Positions 24,693 through 33,013 of a stretch of 64,000 nt of DNA are shown piece after piece (position 1 is the stretch's first letter; each line of letters opens with the position of its first letter). A program made the translations under genes and the position numbers. The notes below the pieces were generated by a model. It did not search any database. It had not been told where the DNA came from and saw only the letters and a program-made list of their open reading frames with translations. The stretch comes from Gulosibacter hominis (GTDB taxonomy: Bacteria > Actinomycetota > Actinomycetes > Actinomycetales > Microbacteriaceae): the NCBI RefSeq assembly GCF_904842695.1, contig NZ_CAJGWQ010000003.1, forward strand, positions 1 to 64,000, written 5' to 3'.

Positions 24693-25646
24693 ATGGAGAT
24701 CGTTGCAGCAGCAGATGGTTCATCACTCGGTAATCCCGGCCCCGCAGGCTGGGCATGGGTGACCGCCGAGGGGGATTGGCGGGCCGGTGGGTGGCCGCGC
24801 GGCACCAATAATCAGGGCGAGTTGATGGCCGTGCTCGACCTGTTGCGCGCGACCGAAAAGCTGGATGCATCCCTGCGCATCCTGTGCGACTCGCAGTACG
24901 TGATCAATTCGGTTACGAAATGGATGCCCGGATGGAAGCGTCGCGGATGGAAAAAATCTGACGGTAAGCCGGTGCAAAACCGCGACCTGCTGGAACAGAT
25001 TGATGCGGCGCTCGCGGGGCGCAAGGTGTCGTTCGAGTGGGTGCGCGGGCATTCGGGGCACGATCTCAATGAGCGCGCCGATGACTACGCGCGTGCTGTG
25101 GCGACGGCCTATCAGCGGGGTGTCGAGCCTGAAACCGGTCCCGGCCTGGGTGAGGGCCGGGGTGCGGGCAGTGCTGCTGGTGCTTCGCGCGCCGGGGCGG
25201 CGGATGCTGATGGTGCGGCGGGTGCAGACGGTGCTGGTGGTCTGGAACGCGTCTCCGACCCCGCGTCGGCGGCCTCGAAACGCGCGGGCTCGGAACGCGC
25301 GGGCTCGGAAGGCGCTGCCCGAACCGTGGCGGGCGGCGAGGGCGCCTCGCTTGATGCGGCGCTTTTTGACCTGGATGACGAGTCGTTTGCGGCGGATACG
25401 AGTGCCGCGGCTGTCGCCGAGCTGCGGAGACTTGAGGCCGACAGCGCTGGCCGCGAGCATCCGGATTTTGAGCGAGTGGGTCCGGTGCTTGCCGGCGACC
25501 CCGAGCTGGTGCGCGTTTTGCTGGTTGGGTCGGGGATGGCGGTCGTGCGCTCGCAGATTTCCGGGCGCGAACGCACATCCGTGTGGCAGCTGACCGATGG
25601 GGGCGACTTCCAGCGCTGGCTGTTGCGCCTGCGCCACCAGTCGTAG
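24693..25646 (+). CDS. rnhA: Ribonuclease HI with an additional C-terminal region
   Basis: 317 residues; a plain RNase HI has about 150. It cuts RNA in RNA-DNA hybrids. The catalytic set is D8, E43, D66 and D130 with H120 in RGHSGHDLNERADD. Residues about 145-235 are a low-complexity Ala/Gly/Ser/Arg linker. The last 80 residues (LRRLEADSAGREHPDFERVG to SVWQLTDGGDFQRWLLRLR) resemble a worn SnoaL/DUF4440-like domain, a fusion seen in some actinobacterial RNases HI; that part is tentative. The start at 24693 closely follows the divergent carboxylase gene. Confidence 0.9.
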   Translation: MEIVAAADGSSLGNPGPAGWAWVTAEGDWRAGGWPRGTNNQGELMAVLDLLRATEKLDASLRILCDSQYVINSVTKWMPGWKRRGWKKSDGKPVQNRDLLEQIDAALAGRKVSFEWVRGHSGHDLNERADDYARAVATAYQRGVEPETGPGLGEGRGAGSAAGASRAGAADADGAAGADGAGGLERVSDPASAASKRAGSERAGSEGAARTVAGGEGASLDAALFDLDDESFAADTSAAAVAELRRLEADSAGREHPDFERVGPVLAGDPELVRVLLVGSGMAVVRSQISGRERTSVWQLTDGGDFQRWLLRLRHQS

Positions 25647-25789
25647 CCGCGCCGCTACGCCGTGGCGGCGGCGCGCGCTCTGCGCCGCATGCCTGCCGCC
25701 GCTTCGCCGCCCGTGCCGCGTCCGCATCCCGCCGCCCGCGCCCCTACGTCCGCACCGCATCCGCCGCCGCTCGAGCCGGCTCTACTCGC

Positions 25790-25858
25790 GATCTGTGTGG
25801 GTTCGCGTCATTTGTATGTGGCAGAGCACACACATTTGACGCGGAGGCACACACGAGG
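25790..25858. repeat. Dispersed hairpin repeat, copy A
   Basis: Left arm TGTGTGGGTTCGCGTCA (25794-25810) and right arm TGACGCGGAGGCACACA, diverged in two positions, with the loop containing TTTGTATGTGGCAGAG. Member of a six-copy family in this window (others at 32152, 32362, 41205, 42523 and 42801). Confidence 0.8.
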
Positions 25859-25959
25859 TGAAAGAGGTGGCGGCGCAGAGGCTGCGTGCGCAGGGGCTGC
25901 GTGCGCAGGGGCTGCGTGCGCGAGGCGAAAGAGGTGGCGGCGTAGAGGCTGCGTGCGCA
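25854..25959. repeat. Direct repeats between rnhA and the ABC exporter genes
   Basis: A 39-base unit starting CGAGGTGAAAGAGGTGGCGG at 25854-25892 recurs at 25921-25959 with two differences. Between them GGGGCTGCGTGCGCA is repeated in 15-base steps (25878, 25893, 25908). The whole gap 25647-26129 holds only this and hairpin copy A; no gene was seen. Confidence 0.75.
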
Positions 25960-26129
25960 TTCCTGCGCGCGCGAGGCGAGTAAGTAAGCGAGGCGCGCAA
26001 GCTCAGCGTGTATCCGGCAGCGGCTGTGACAAAATAACTTGGTTACGCGCCGCACGCGCCGCACGCGGCGAACAAGCCAAAACGCCGACCGGCGCGGCTC
26101 GCACTAGTTCCGATCCCACAAGGATGCAC

Positions 26130-27863
26130 ATGCTGGGCAAACTGCTCATTCGATACCTCCGCAGATACCGGCTCTTTGTCGCCGGCGTCCTCGTCTTTCA
26201 ATTCGTGCAGGCACTCGCGGCACTGTATCTACCGACGCTCAACGCCGACATCATCGATAACGGTGTGGCCAAGGGCGACGTCGGCTACATCTGGCGAGTG
26301 GGTAGCTTCATGCTGCTGATCGCCTTTGTGCAAATCGTGAGCAACATCACCGCCATCTACTGCGCCTCGCGCGCCGCGATGGGCGTCGGGCGCGATATTC
26401 GCCGCGACATTTTCGAGCGGGTATCCGAGTTCAGCGAGCGCGAGGTGAGTCATTTCGGCGCCGGTTCGCTCATCACCCGCAACACCAATGACGTGCAACA
26501 GATTCAGATGCTCGCCCAGTTCGGCATGATCATGCTGGTGTCGGCGCCGATGCTGGCAATCGGCGGCGTGATTATGGCGCTGCGGCAGGATGTTGGCCTC
26601 AGCTGGCTCATTGCGGTGGCCGCTCCCGTGCTGATCGCCATCGTGGGTGTTGTGGTCGGGCGAATGATCCCGCTTTTCCGCTCGTACCAAGACCGAGTGG
26701 ATGCGATCAACCGAGTGCTGCGTGAGCAGCTCACGGGTATCCGCGTGGTGCGCGCATTCGTGCGTGAAGATATCGAGCGCGAACGATTCCGTGAAGCGAA
26801 CCAAGACATGGCCGATGTGGGGCAGCGCATCGGAAACCTTTTTGTCGCCGTATTTCCCGCCGCATCCCTGGTGATGCAGCTGACGATCGCTGGGGTCATC
26901 TGGTTCGGTGGTATTCAGATCAACAACGGCGATGTCGAGGTCGGCACGCTCTTTGCCTATATCGCCTATGTGACGCAGATTTTGATGGGCGTGATCATGG
27001 TGAGCTTCATGACCACGATGATCCCGCGCGCGGCGGTGTGTGCCGAGCGTGTCGGTGAGGTGCTCGCAACCGACACCTCGCTGGTGATGCCCGAAAACGG
27101 TGTGCGCGAGCTGCCCGAACCCGGCGCGATCGAGTTCGCCGGGGCGGGGTTCGCGTATCCCGGTGCCGAGCATCCGGTGCTTGGTGATATTTCGTTCCGC
27201 GTGCATCCGGGCCAGACCGTCGCCGTGATCGGATCGACGGGCGCCGGTAAAACGACGCTGGTGAATCTCGTGCCGCGCCTATTCGACGTCACATCGGGTG
27301 CCGTGCGCGTTGGCGGGGTGGATGTGCGTGAGGCCGACCCGGCCGCGCTGTGGGATGCGATTGGGCTGGTTCCGCAGCGTCCCTATCTATTTGCTGGCAC
27401 GGTGCGCTCGAACCTCGAGTTTGGTTGCTCGGATGCGACCGATGAAGAACTGTGGCGGGCGCTGGAGATTGCGCAGGCTGCCGAGTTTGTGCGCGAACTT
27501 GATGGTGGCCTGGATGCACCGATTTCGCAGGGCGGCACGAACGTGTCGGGCGGTCAGCGCCAGCGACTATCAATTGCCCGCGCGATCATTCACGAACCGC
27601 AGATTCTGGTGTTTGATGATTCGTTCTCGGCGCTTGACCTGGTGACGGATGCGCAGCTGCGGCAGGCGCTGTGGCGGGAGCTTCCCGAGGTGACAAAGCT
27701 CGTGGTCGCGCAGCGCGTATCCACCATCACCGACGCCGATCAAATCGTGGTGCTGGAGGACGGCGCCGTGGTTGGTCAGGGAACGCATGACGAGCTGCTC
27801 GCATCGAATCCCACCTACCAAGAAATTGTCGAGTCGCAGCTCGGAGCGGAGGTGGAGCGATGA
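26130..27863 (+). CDS. ABC exporter half-transporter, first of a heterodimeric pair
   Basis: 577 residues. Six-helix type I exporter membrane domain (about 1-310) fused to an ATPase. Walker A is VIGSTGAGKTTLVN, signature NVSGGQRQR, and the Walker B LVFDDSFSALD has aspartate in place of the catalytic glutamate (DD not DE). This degenerate site is typical of one partner in heterodimeric exporters. The ATG at 26130 follows AAGGATG; the longer frame upstream runs through repeats and is unlikely to be coding. It overlaps the next gene by four bases. Confidence 0.9.
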   Translation: MLGKLLIRYLRRYRLFVAGVLVFQFVQALAALYLPTLNADIIDNGVAKGDVGYIWRVGSFMLLIAFVQIVSNITAIYCASRAAMGVGRDIRRDIFERVSEFSEREVSHFGAGSLITRNTNDVQQIQMLAQFGMIMLVSAPMLAIGGVIMALRQDVGLSWLIAVAAPVLIAIVGVVVGRMIPLFRSYQDRVDAINRVLREQLTGIRVVRAFVREDIERERFREANQDMADVGQRIGNLFVAVFPAASLVMQLTIAGVIWFGGIQINNGDVEVGTLFAYIAYVTQILMGVIMVSFMTTMIPRAAVCAERVGEVLATDTSLVMPENGVRELPEPGAIEFAGAGFAYPGAEHPVLGDISFRVHPGQTVAVIGSTGAGKTTLVNLVPRLFDVTSGAVRVGGVDVREADPAALWDAIGLVPQRPYLFAGTVRSNLEFGCSDATDEELWRALEIAQAAEFVRELDGGLDAPISQGGTNVSGGQRQRLSIARAIIHEPQILVFDDSFSALDLVTDAQLRQALWRELPEVTKLVVAQRVSTITDADQIVVLEDGAVVGQGTHDELLASNPTYQEIVESQLGAEVER

Positions 27864-29905
27864 GTCAACAACAAAACAAAACGACCTCGCATGACGACGA
27901 GTTTGACGAGGCGGCAACCGCTGCATCCGCTGGCTGGGGTGCGGGTGACACTCGCCCGGCCAAAAATTTTTGGCCGAGTTTTAAACGCCTATTGAGTTTG
28001 CTTGCGCCCTGGCGCTGGCAGATCGCGCTCGCGACCCTGTGCGGTGCCGGCTGGGTGGCGCTGTATGTGCTCGGCCCGAAGCTGCTGGGTGAGGCAACGA
28101 ACATCATCTTCGAGGGCGCGATTTCGAGTCACTTGCCGGCGGGTGTCTCGAAAGAGCAGCTCGCGGCCAGCCTCGAAGCCGAGGGGCAGCACGAGTTTGC
28201 GCAAATGCTGCAGGCGATGCATATCGTGCCCGGTGAGGGCGTTGATTTCACCCGGCTTGGCACAGTGCTGTTGTGGGTGGTGTTCATCTATCTCATCGCC
28301 AATACGCTCGACTACCTCTCGGGATACATCCTCAACCGCGTGGTGGTGCGGGCAATGTATCGACTGCGCGATCGGGTGGAAGAAAAAATCCACAGCCTGC
28401 CGCTCAGCTACTTCGACAAGGTCAAGCGCGGTGAGTTGCTCAGCCGCGTCACGAACGATGTCGACAACATCACCAACTCGCTACAGCAGTCGCTCATTTA
28501 TGCGCTCACATCGCTGCTCACCGTGCTCGGTGTGCTGGTGATGATGTTCAGCATCTCGTGGCAGCTGGCGCTGGTGGCGCTTGTGGTGTTGCCGATCACG
28601 GGCGTGATTTTTGCGGTCATCGGGCCGAGATCGCAGCGCAATTTCCGCACCCAGTGGCAAAAGACCGGTCGCCTCAATTCGCGTGTCGAAGAGTCGTTCT
28701 CGGGCCACGCGCTGGTGAAGGTGTATGGCCGCGGCGACCAGGTGCGCGCCGCGTTTAACGAAGAAAACGATGCCGTGTACGAGGCCTCGTATAAGGCGCA
28801 GTTTTTGTCGGGTTCGATGATGCCGCTGATGCAGTTTGCCGGCAATCTGTCGTATGTCGGCATCGCGGTGCTCGGTGGTCTGCAGGTAGCGAGCGGCCAG
28901 CTGCGGCTGGGCGATGTGCAGGCGTTTATTCAGTATTCGCAGCAGTTCACGCAGCCGCTGGCGCAGCTGGGTGGGATGGCCGCAACCGTGCAATCGGCGA
29001 CGGCTTCGGCCGAGCGCGTGTTTGAAACGCTCGATGCTGAGGATGAGCCGGCGGATGCTGTGGATGCGCCCGAGCTGGTGCCTGGGCCCGGTGAAATTGA
29101 GTTCCGCGATGTGCAGTTCTCGTATGTTCCCGAAAAGGAACTGATTCGCGACCTGTCGTTCGCGGTGCATCCGGGCCAGACCGTGGCCATTGTGGGGCAC
29201 ACAGGTGCCGGTAAAACAACGCTCGTGAACTTGCTGATGCGGTTCTATGACGTTGATGGCGGCGAGATTTTGCTTGACGGGCAAAACACTGGTGAGCTGC
29301 GTCGGCGTGAGGTGCGCGCTCGCACCGGAATGGTGCTGCAGGATCCGTGGCTTTTCCAGGGCACGATCCGCGAAAACATTCGCTATGGTCGCCAGTCGGC
29401 AACGGATGAAGAAGTGCTGGCGGCTGCGAAGGCGACCTTCGTTGACCGCTTCGTGCACTCACTGCCGGACGGTTACGACACGGTGCTTGATGAGGATGCA
29501 TCGAATGTGTCGGCTGGCGAGAAACAGCTGATCACCATTGCGCGAGCGTTCGTGGCGAATCCGGCGGTGCTGATTTTGGACGAGGCGACCAGCTCAGTCG
29601 ACACGCGCACCGAGCTGTTGCTGCAGCAGGCGATGGCTGCGTTGCAGGAGGGGCGCACGAGCTTTGTGATTGCGCACCGACTTTCGACGATTCGTGACGC
29701 TGATCTCATCCTGGTGATGGCGCAGGGTCGCATTGTTGAGCAGGGCACGCATGCTGAGCTGCTCGAGCTCGATGGTGCGTATCGCGAACTGTATGAATCA
29801 CAGTTTGAGCGCGCGATGGTGGATGAGGGCGAGCTCGACGCTGGAAGTTCGGTCGATGGTTCGCACACCCCAGGCACCCCCGGAGTTGAAAACGATTCGC
29901 AATAA
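27860..29905 (+). CDS. ABC exporter half-transporter, second of the heterodimeric pair
   Basis: 681 residues. Six-helix membrane domain (about 50-385) and ATPase domain (about 425-650). Walker A is IVGHTGAGKTTLVN, Walker B LILDEATSSVD has the catalytic glutamate, and the signature is unusual: NVSAGEKQL instead of LSGGQ. Partner and this subunit thus share one canonical and one degenerate ATP site. Between helices 1 and 2 there is an insertion of about 60 residues with GVSKEQLAASLEAEGQ. Coupled to the upstream gene by ATGA. Possible multidrug or lipid exporter; substrate unknown. Confidence 0.9.
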   Translation: MSQQQNKTTSHDDEFDEAATAASAGWGAGDTRPAKNFWPSFKRLLSLLAPWRWQIALATLCGAGWVALYVLGPKLLGEATNIIFEGAISSHLPAGVSKEQLAASLEAEGQHEFAQMLQAMHIVPGEGVDFTRLGTVLLWVVFIYLIANTLDYLSGYILNRVVVRAMYRLRDRVEEKIHSLPLSYFDKVKRGELLSRVTNDVDNITNSLQQSLIYALTSLLTVLGVLVMMFSISWQLALVALVVLPITGVIFAVIGPRSQRNFRTQWQKTGRLNSRVEESFSGHALVKVYGRGDQVRAAFNEENDAVYEASYKAQFLSGSMMPLMQFAGNLSYVGIAVLGGLQVASGQLRLGDVQAFIQYSQQFTQPLAQLGGMAATVQSATASAERVFETLDAEDEPADAVDAPELVPGPGEIEFRDVQFSYVPEKELIRDLSFAVHPGQTVAIVGHTGAGKTTLVNLLMRFYDVDGGEILLDGQNTGELRRREVRARTGMVLQDPWLFQGTIRENIRYGRQSATDEEVLAAAKATFVDRFVHSLPDGYDTVLDEDASNVSAGEKQLITIARAFVANPAVLILDEATSSVDTRTELLLQQAMAALQEGRTSFVIAHRLSTIRDADLILVMAQGRIVEQGTHAELLELDGAYRELYESQFERAMVDEGELDAGSSVDGSHTPGTPGVENDSQ

Positions 29906-29951
29906 CGTTAGGCTAATTCCGCACGAGGTTCGAGGGGGACCAGATCGTGTA

Positions 29952-29990
29952 AACCGGCCCGCAGCGATAAGCGCGGGCCGGTTCGCTTTT
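29952..29990 (+). terminator. Terminator of the ABC exporter operon
   Basis: Arms AACCGGCCCGC (29952-29962) and GCGGGCCGGTT (29973-29983) pair perfectly and are followed by CGCTTTT. Confidence 0.75.
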
Positions 29991-30051
29991 CCGGGCCGGC
30001 AGGCGTTCGCGGCCGGCATGCGTTCGCGGCCGGCAAACGTGAGTTCAACGG

Positions 30052-30101
30052 AAGATTTTGGGCCCAGGATGGCTGTAGCCGCATCCTGGACCCAAAATGT
30101 T
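30052..30101. terminator. Long hairpin before the maf stop codon
   Basis: ATTTTGGG-CCAGGATG-GGCT on the left (30055-30074) faces AGCC-CATCCTGG-CCCAAAAT (30078-30098), a stem of about 20 pairs with single mismatches. It lies between convergent transcripts (exporter operon and maf) and could stop both. Confidence 0.6.
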
Positions 30102-30118
30102 CCGCGGACCTCCTCGCT

Positions 30119-30760
30119 CTAGCTCGCCGCGCCCGCCCGATTCCAAAACTCGTCCCAGCGAACCCCGAGCTCGCCGGCAAGCTGGCGCAGCGTCGGCAGC
30201 GAAATACCGATCACCGTCGAGGGGTCGCCAGCAATGCGCTCGATGAACGCGCCACCCAGCGAATCGATCGTGAACGCACCCGCCACCTGCAGCGGTTCAC
30301 CGGACGCAATATAGGCGTCGATTTCGTCATCGCGCAGATCATCAACAAACGTCACCTCGGCCGACTTCACTGCGCCAACACCCGCATCGCCGTCATGGCC
30401 TGCGCGGCGGTCGACCAGCCAGTGCCCCGACCAGAGCGTGCCGGTGCGGCCCCGCTGCATCTGCCAGCGCTGACGCGCCACCTCGGGCGTGTGCGGCTTC
30501 CCATAGATTTTGCCGTCGAGCTCAAACATCGAATCGCCGCCGAGCACAATGCCGTCGGGGCAGTCGTCGCCATCAGCCACGGCGAGCGCCTTGGCCCGCG
30601 CGAGGGTCAGCACCGTTTCGGCAGGCGACAGTTCGCCGGATCCGGCGAGCACCGCATCCTCATCAACCGAACTCGGACGCACGATCGGTTCGATGCCGGC
30701 GGCGCGCAGCACCGCGAGGCGGGCGGGGGAGGTGGACGCAAGAATAAGTTGCATGGGCAC
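30119..30760 (-). CDS. maf: Maf-family nucleotide pyrophosphatase
   Basis: 213 residues. Hydrolyses non-canonical or TTP/UTP-like nucleotides to monophosphates. The signature LILASTSPARLAVLRAAG at 5-22 with S/R residues of the Maf loop, a lysine-bearing ARAKALAVA and the aspartate in GGDSMFELDGKIYGKP are present. The gene lies beside the acyl-CoA carboxylase/birA group, a usual place for maf in Actinomycetota. Two in-frame ATGs (30760 and 30754) are equally plausible. Confidence 0.9.
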   Translation of the reverse strand: MPMQLILASTSPARLAVLRAAGIEPIVRPSSVDEDAVLAGSGELSPAETVLTLARAKALAVADGDDCPDGIVLGGDSMFELDGKIYGKPHTPEVARQRWQMQRGRTGTLWSGHWLVDRRAGHDGDAGVGAVKSAEVTFVDDLRDDEIDAYIASGEPLQVAGAFTIDSLGGAFIERIAGDPSTVIGISLPTLRQLAGELGVRWDEFWNRAGAAS

Positions 30761-30806
30761 CAGCGTAGTCAGCCTGGCCAGTGCGCGGCGCGGCTACCCT
30801 GGAAGC

Positions 30807-32096
30807 GTGAACGAAGAGCAAGAACTTACCGTCGACGATCTCGTCGAACTCGAGATTGGCGATGTCGCGCATGGCGGCATCTTCGTCGCCCGGCACTCGT
30901 CAGGTCGGGTGGTGTTTGTCTCGGATGCGCTGCCGGGCGAGCGGGTGCGCGCCCGCATTACCGAGGTGCGCAAACGCCATGCCCGCGCTGCCACGGTTGA
31001 GGTGCTCGATGCATCCACAGAACGTCAGGAGCATGTGTGGCCGGCGGCATCGCTCGACCGCGCCCCCGAAGACCGGGCGGGAGGGGCCGAATTTGGTCAC
31101 CTGCTGCCGAGTTTCGGGCGCGAACTCAAACGCCGAGTGCTGGCCGACGCGCTTTTTCGGTTTGGTGGGCTCGATCCCGAGGACCGGTTGATTCGCGAGC
31201 TTGAGGTGGATGCACTGCCCGGCGATGATGAGTCGCGCGGCACCGGTTGGCGCACTCGCATCACTCTGCACATGGATGAGGCGGGCCGGGTTGGGCCGTT
31301 CGCGGCGCGCAGCCACCGCGTGGTTGATGTCGACTCGTTGCCGCTGGCGACTCCGGCGATTGAACAGCTCGCACTCGAGCAGGTGCGCGCCGGCGGACGC
31401 GGCAGCGGACGGATCGACTTTGCGGCGCCCGCCGACGGTTCGGCGCGGATGCGTGTGCTGCTTGACGGGCGCGAGCCGCGTGCCGCGGAGACGCTTGTCG
31501 AACGGGTTCACGATCACGAGTTTGTCGTGTCGGAGGCGGGGTTTTGGCAGGTGCACCGCGCCGCTGCGACCGCGCTATATGACGCGGTGCACGACATGGT
31601 TGATCCGGCGCGTTTCGACCCCGAGGCCGGCAACCTCGACCTCTACGGCGGGGTGGGTCTGTTTGGCGTGGCGCTGGCTGAGCTGGGCGGGCCGGTGACG
31701 AACCTCACTTCGGTGGAGGCGGTGGATACCGCCACCGAACTCGCCGCACGAAACCTGGCCGATTGGCAGTACGCCGCGGCCGTGACCGGGCGGGTTGACC
31801 GATTTTTGCGGGCCCTGCGCGACGATGCTGATGGGGCTGAGCGCGCGGCGCTGCGTCGCGGCACCGTGGTGCTTGATCCGCCGCGTTCGGGGGCTGGTCG
31901 GCAGACGATCGAAGCGCTGGCAGAAATCCAGCCGGCGCAGATCGTGTACGTTGCCTGCGACCCGGTTGCGCTTGCCCGGGATGTGGCACTGTTGCGCGAG
32001 CGCGGATACCGGCCGGTTCGGATGCGCGCGCTCGATTTGTTTCCAAATACGCACCACCTCGAGACGGTCGCGCTGTTCACCCGCGACGCCGAATAG
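30807..32096 (+). CDS. TrmA/RumA-type RNA (uracil-5-)methyltransferase with TRAM domain
   Basis: 429 residues from a GTG start. The first about 60 residues are a TRAM RNA-binding domain (VELEIGDVAHGGIFVARHSS). The C-terminal part is a SAM-dependent methyltransferase: LDLYGGVGLFGVALAELGG binds SAM, VVLDPPRSGAG and the catalytic cysteine in IVYVACDPVALARD follow, and the C-terminal HHLETVALFTR is typical. It would methylate a uridine in tRNA or 23S rRNA. TACCCT eight bases before GTG suggests a leaderless transcript. The true substrate base cannot be told. Confidence 0.9.
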   Translation: MNEEQELTVDDLVELEIGDVAHGGIFVARHSSGRVVFVSDALPGERVRARITEVRKRHARAATVEVLDASTERQEHVWPAASLDRAPEDRAGGAEFGHLLPSFGRELKRRVLADALFRFGGLDPEDRLIRELEVDALPGDDESRGTGWRTRITLHMDEAGRVGPFAARSHRVVDVDSLPLATPAIEQLALEQVRAGGRGSGRIDFAAPADGSARMRVLLDGREPRAAETLVERVHDHEFVVSEAGFWQVHRAAATALYDAVHDMVDPARFDPEAGNLDLYGGVGLFGVALAELGGPVTNLTSVEAVDTATELAARNLADWQYAAAVTGRVDRFLRALRDDADGAERAALRRGTVVLDPPRSGAGRQTIEALAEIQPAQIVYVACDPVALARDVALLRERGYRPVRMRALDLFPNTHHLETVALFTRDAE

Positions 32097-32151
32097 GGCT
32101 CGCGGCGCGGCGCGCGGGGATGCTCCGCACCCTTGCGCTCCCACCTAGGCA

Positions 32152-32218
32152 GATTTGTGTGGGTTCGCGTCAACTGTGTGTGTTTTGCCACGTACAAATG
32201 ACGCGAACCCACACAAAA
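32152..32218. repeat. Dispersed hairpin repeat, copy B
   Basis: Perfect 19-base arms: TTTGTGTGGGTTCGCGTCA (32154-32172) and TGACGCGAACCCACACAAA (32199-32217), with a 26-base loop. CCACCTAG precedes it, as for copy C. Confidence 0.85.
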
Positions 32219-32361
32219 CCGGGATAGAGCGTGCGGGAGTTGGGCTTTCCGTGGCGGTGCCCGCGCCCGCACGCATCCGCACCGCACGCGCCGTCGCTGG
32301 CCGCGCACTCCGCTGCCCACCGCGCATCCCGCCGCTCGCCGCGCATCCCGCCACCTAGCTG
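32219..32361. other. Spacer between hairpin copies B and C
   Basis: GC-rich DNA with short runs of CGCATCC/CCGCATCCC-like units. No gene or clear signal was seen. The whole gap between the methyltransferase and PH-domain genes (32097-32509) holds only the two hairpins. Confidence 0.5.
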
Positions 32362-32428
32362 GATTTGTGTGGGTTTGCGTCAACTGTGTGTGTTTTGCCA
32401 CGTACAAATGACGCGAACCCACACAAAA
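32362..32428. repeat. Dispersed hairpin repeat, copy C
   Basis: Arms 32364-32382 and 32409-32427, as in copy B apart from one base (GGGTTTGCG in the left arm). The loop is identical to that of copy B, so B and C are a recent duplication. Outer bases CCTAG (left) and CTAGG (right) could extend the stem. Confidence 0.85.
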
Positions 32429-32509
32429 CTAGGATGGGTGTGGGGCGTGTGAGCGTGGTGAGCGCTAGGGGTGGGGTGCGGCGGCGCTCGCACGCGCCGC
32501 GCGCCAGCG

Positions 32510-33013
32510 CTACAGCTGCGGCGGCAGCGGCGAGGCCGGCAGCGGCTCCTGCACGCCGGTTTGTCCGGCGCCAACATTGCCGGTCAATTCGCGCAGCGCC
32601 TGGGCAACCGTCACCACATTTGGCACGTCGTGCAGCTGCAAACGCGCGCCATTGACCGCATCCAGCACCACATCACCCGAACCAAAAAGACGCTGCCAGC
32701 CGTTCTGTTTGAGCGTCACGCGCGCAACGTGATGGTGCGGCATCTCACGCTTTTTGACGCCGAGAAACCCGTGCCGCTGCACCGTTTTCACGGTGGTAAT
32801 CACCACCCGATGCCGCAGCCAGCCAATAATCGGCAGCAGCCCGAGCAGCACCGCAACCACCGCCGCGATCGCCGCCCACATCAGCCAGCTGCCACCGTCG
32901 CGCAGCCCGCGCATCGCGTAACCAATGAACCCGGTGGCACCAATCAGCACCAGGCTCGGCAGGATGAGTCCGCGCCCGTGCAGGTGCAGGGTCGCCAGTC
33001 GCCACTCACTCAT
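32510..33013 (-). CDS. Small membrane protein with PH-like (bPH2/YdbT-type) domain
   Basis: 167 residues. Two transmembrane helices near 17-35 and 43-64 precede a bacterial PH-like domain (HRVVITTVKTVQRHGFLGVK then REMPHHHVARVTLKQ). Proteins of this type sit in the membrane with a cytoplasmic PH domain; their role is poorly known. Its ATG overlaps the birA stop codon by four bases, so the two are translated together, as in many Actinomycetota near the carboxylase genes. The last 25 residues are proline/leucine-rich and probably disordered. Confidence 0.85.
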   Translation of the reverse strand: MSEWRLATLHLHGRGLILPSLVLIGATGFIGYAMRGLRDGGSWLMWAAIAAVVAVLLGLLPIIGWLRHRVVITTVKTVQRHGFLGVKKREMPHHHVARVTLKQNGWQRLFGSGDVVLDAVNGARLQLHDVPNVVTVAQALRELTGNVGAGQTGVQEPLPASPLPPQL

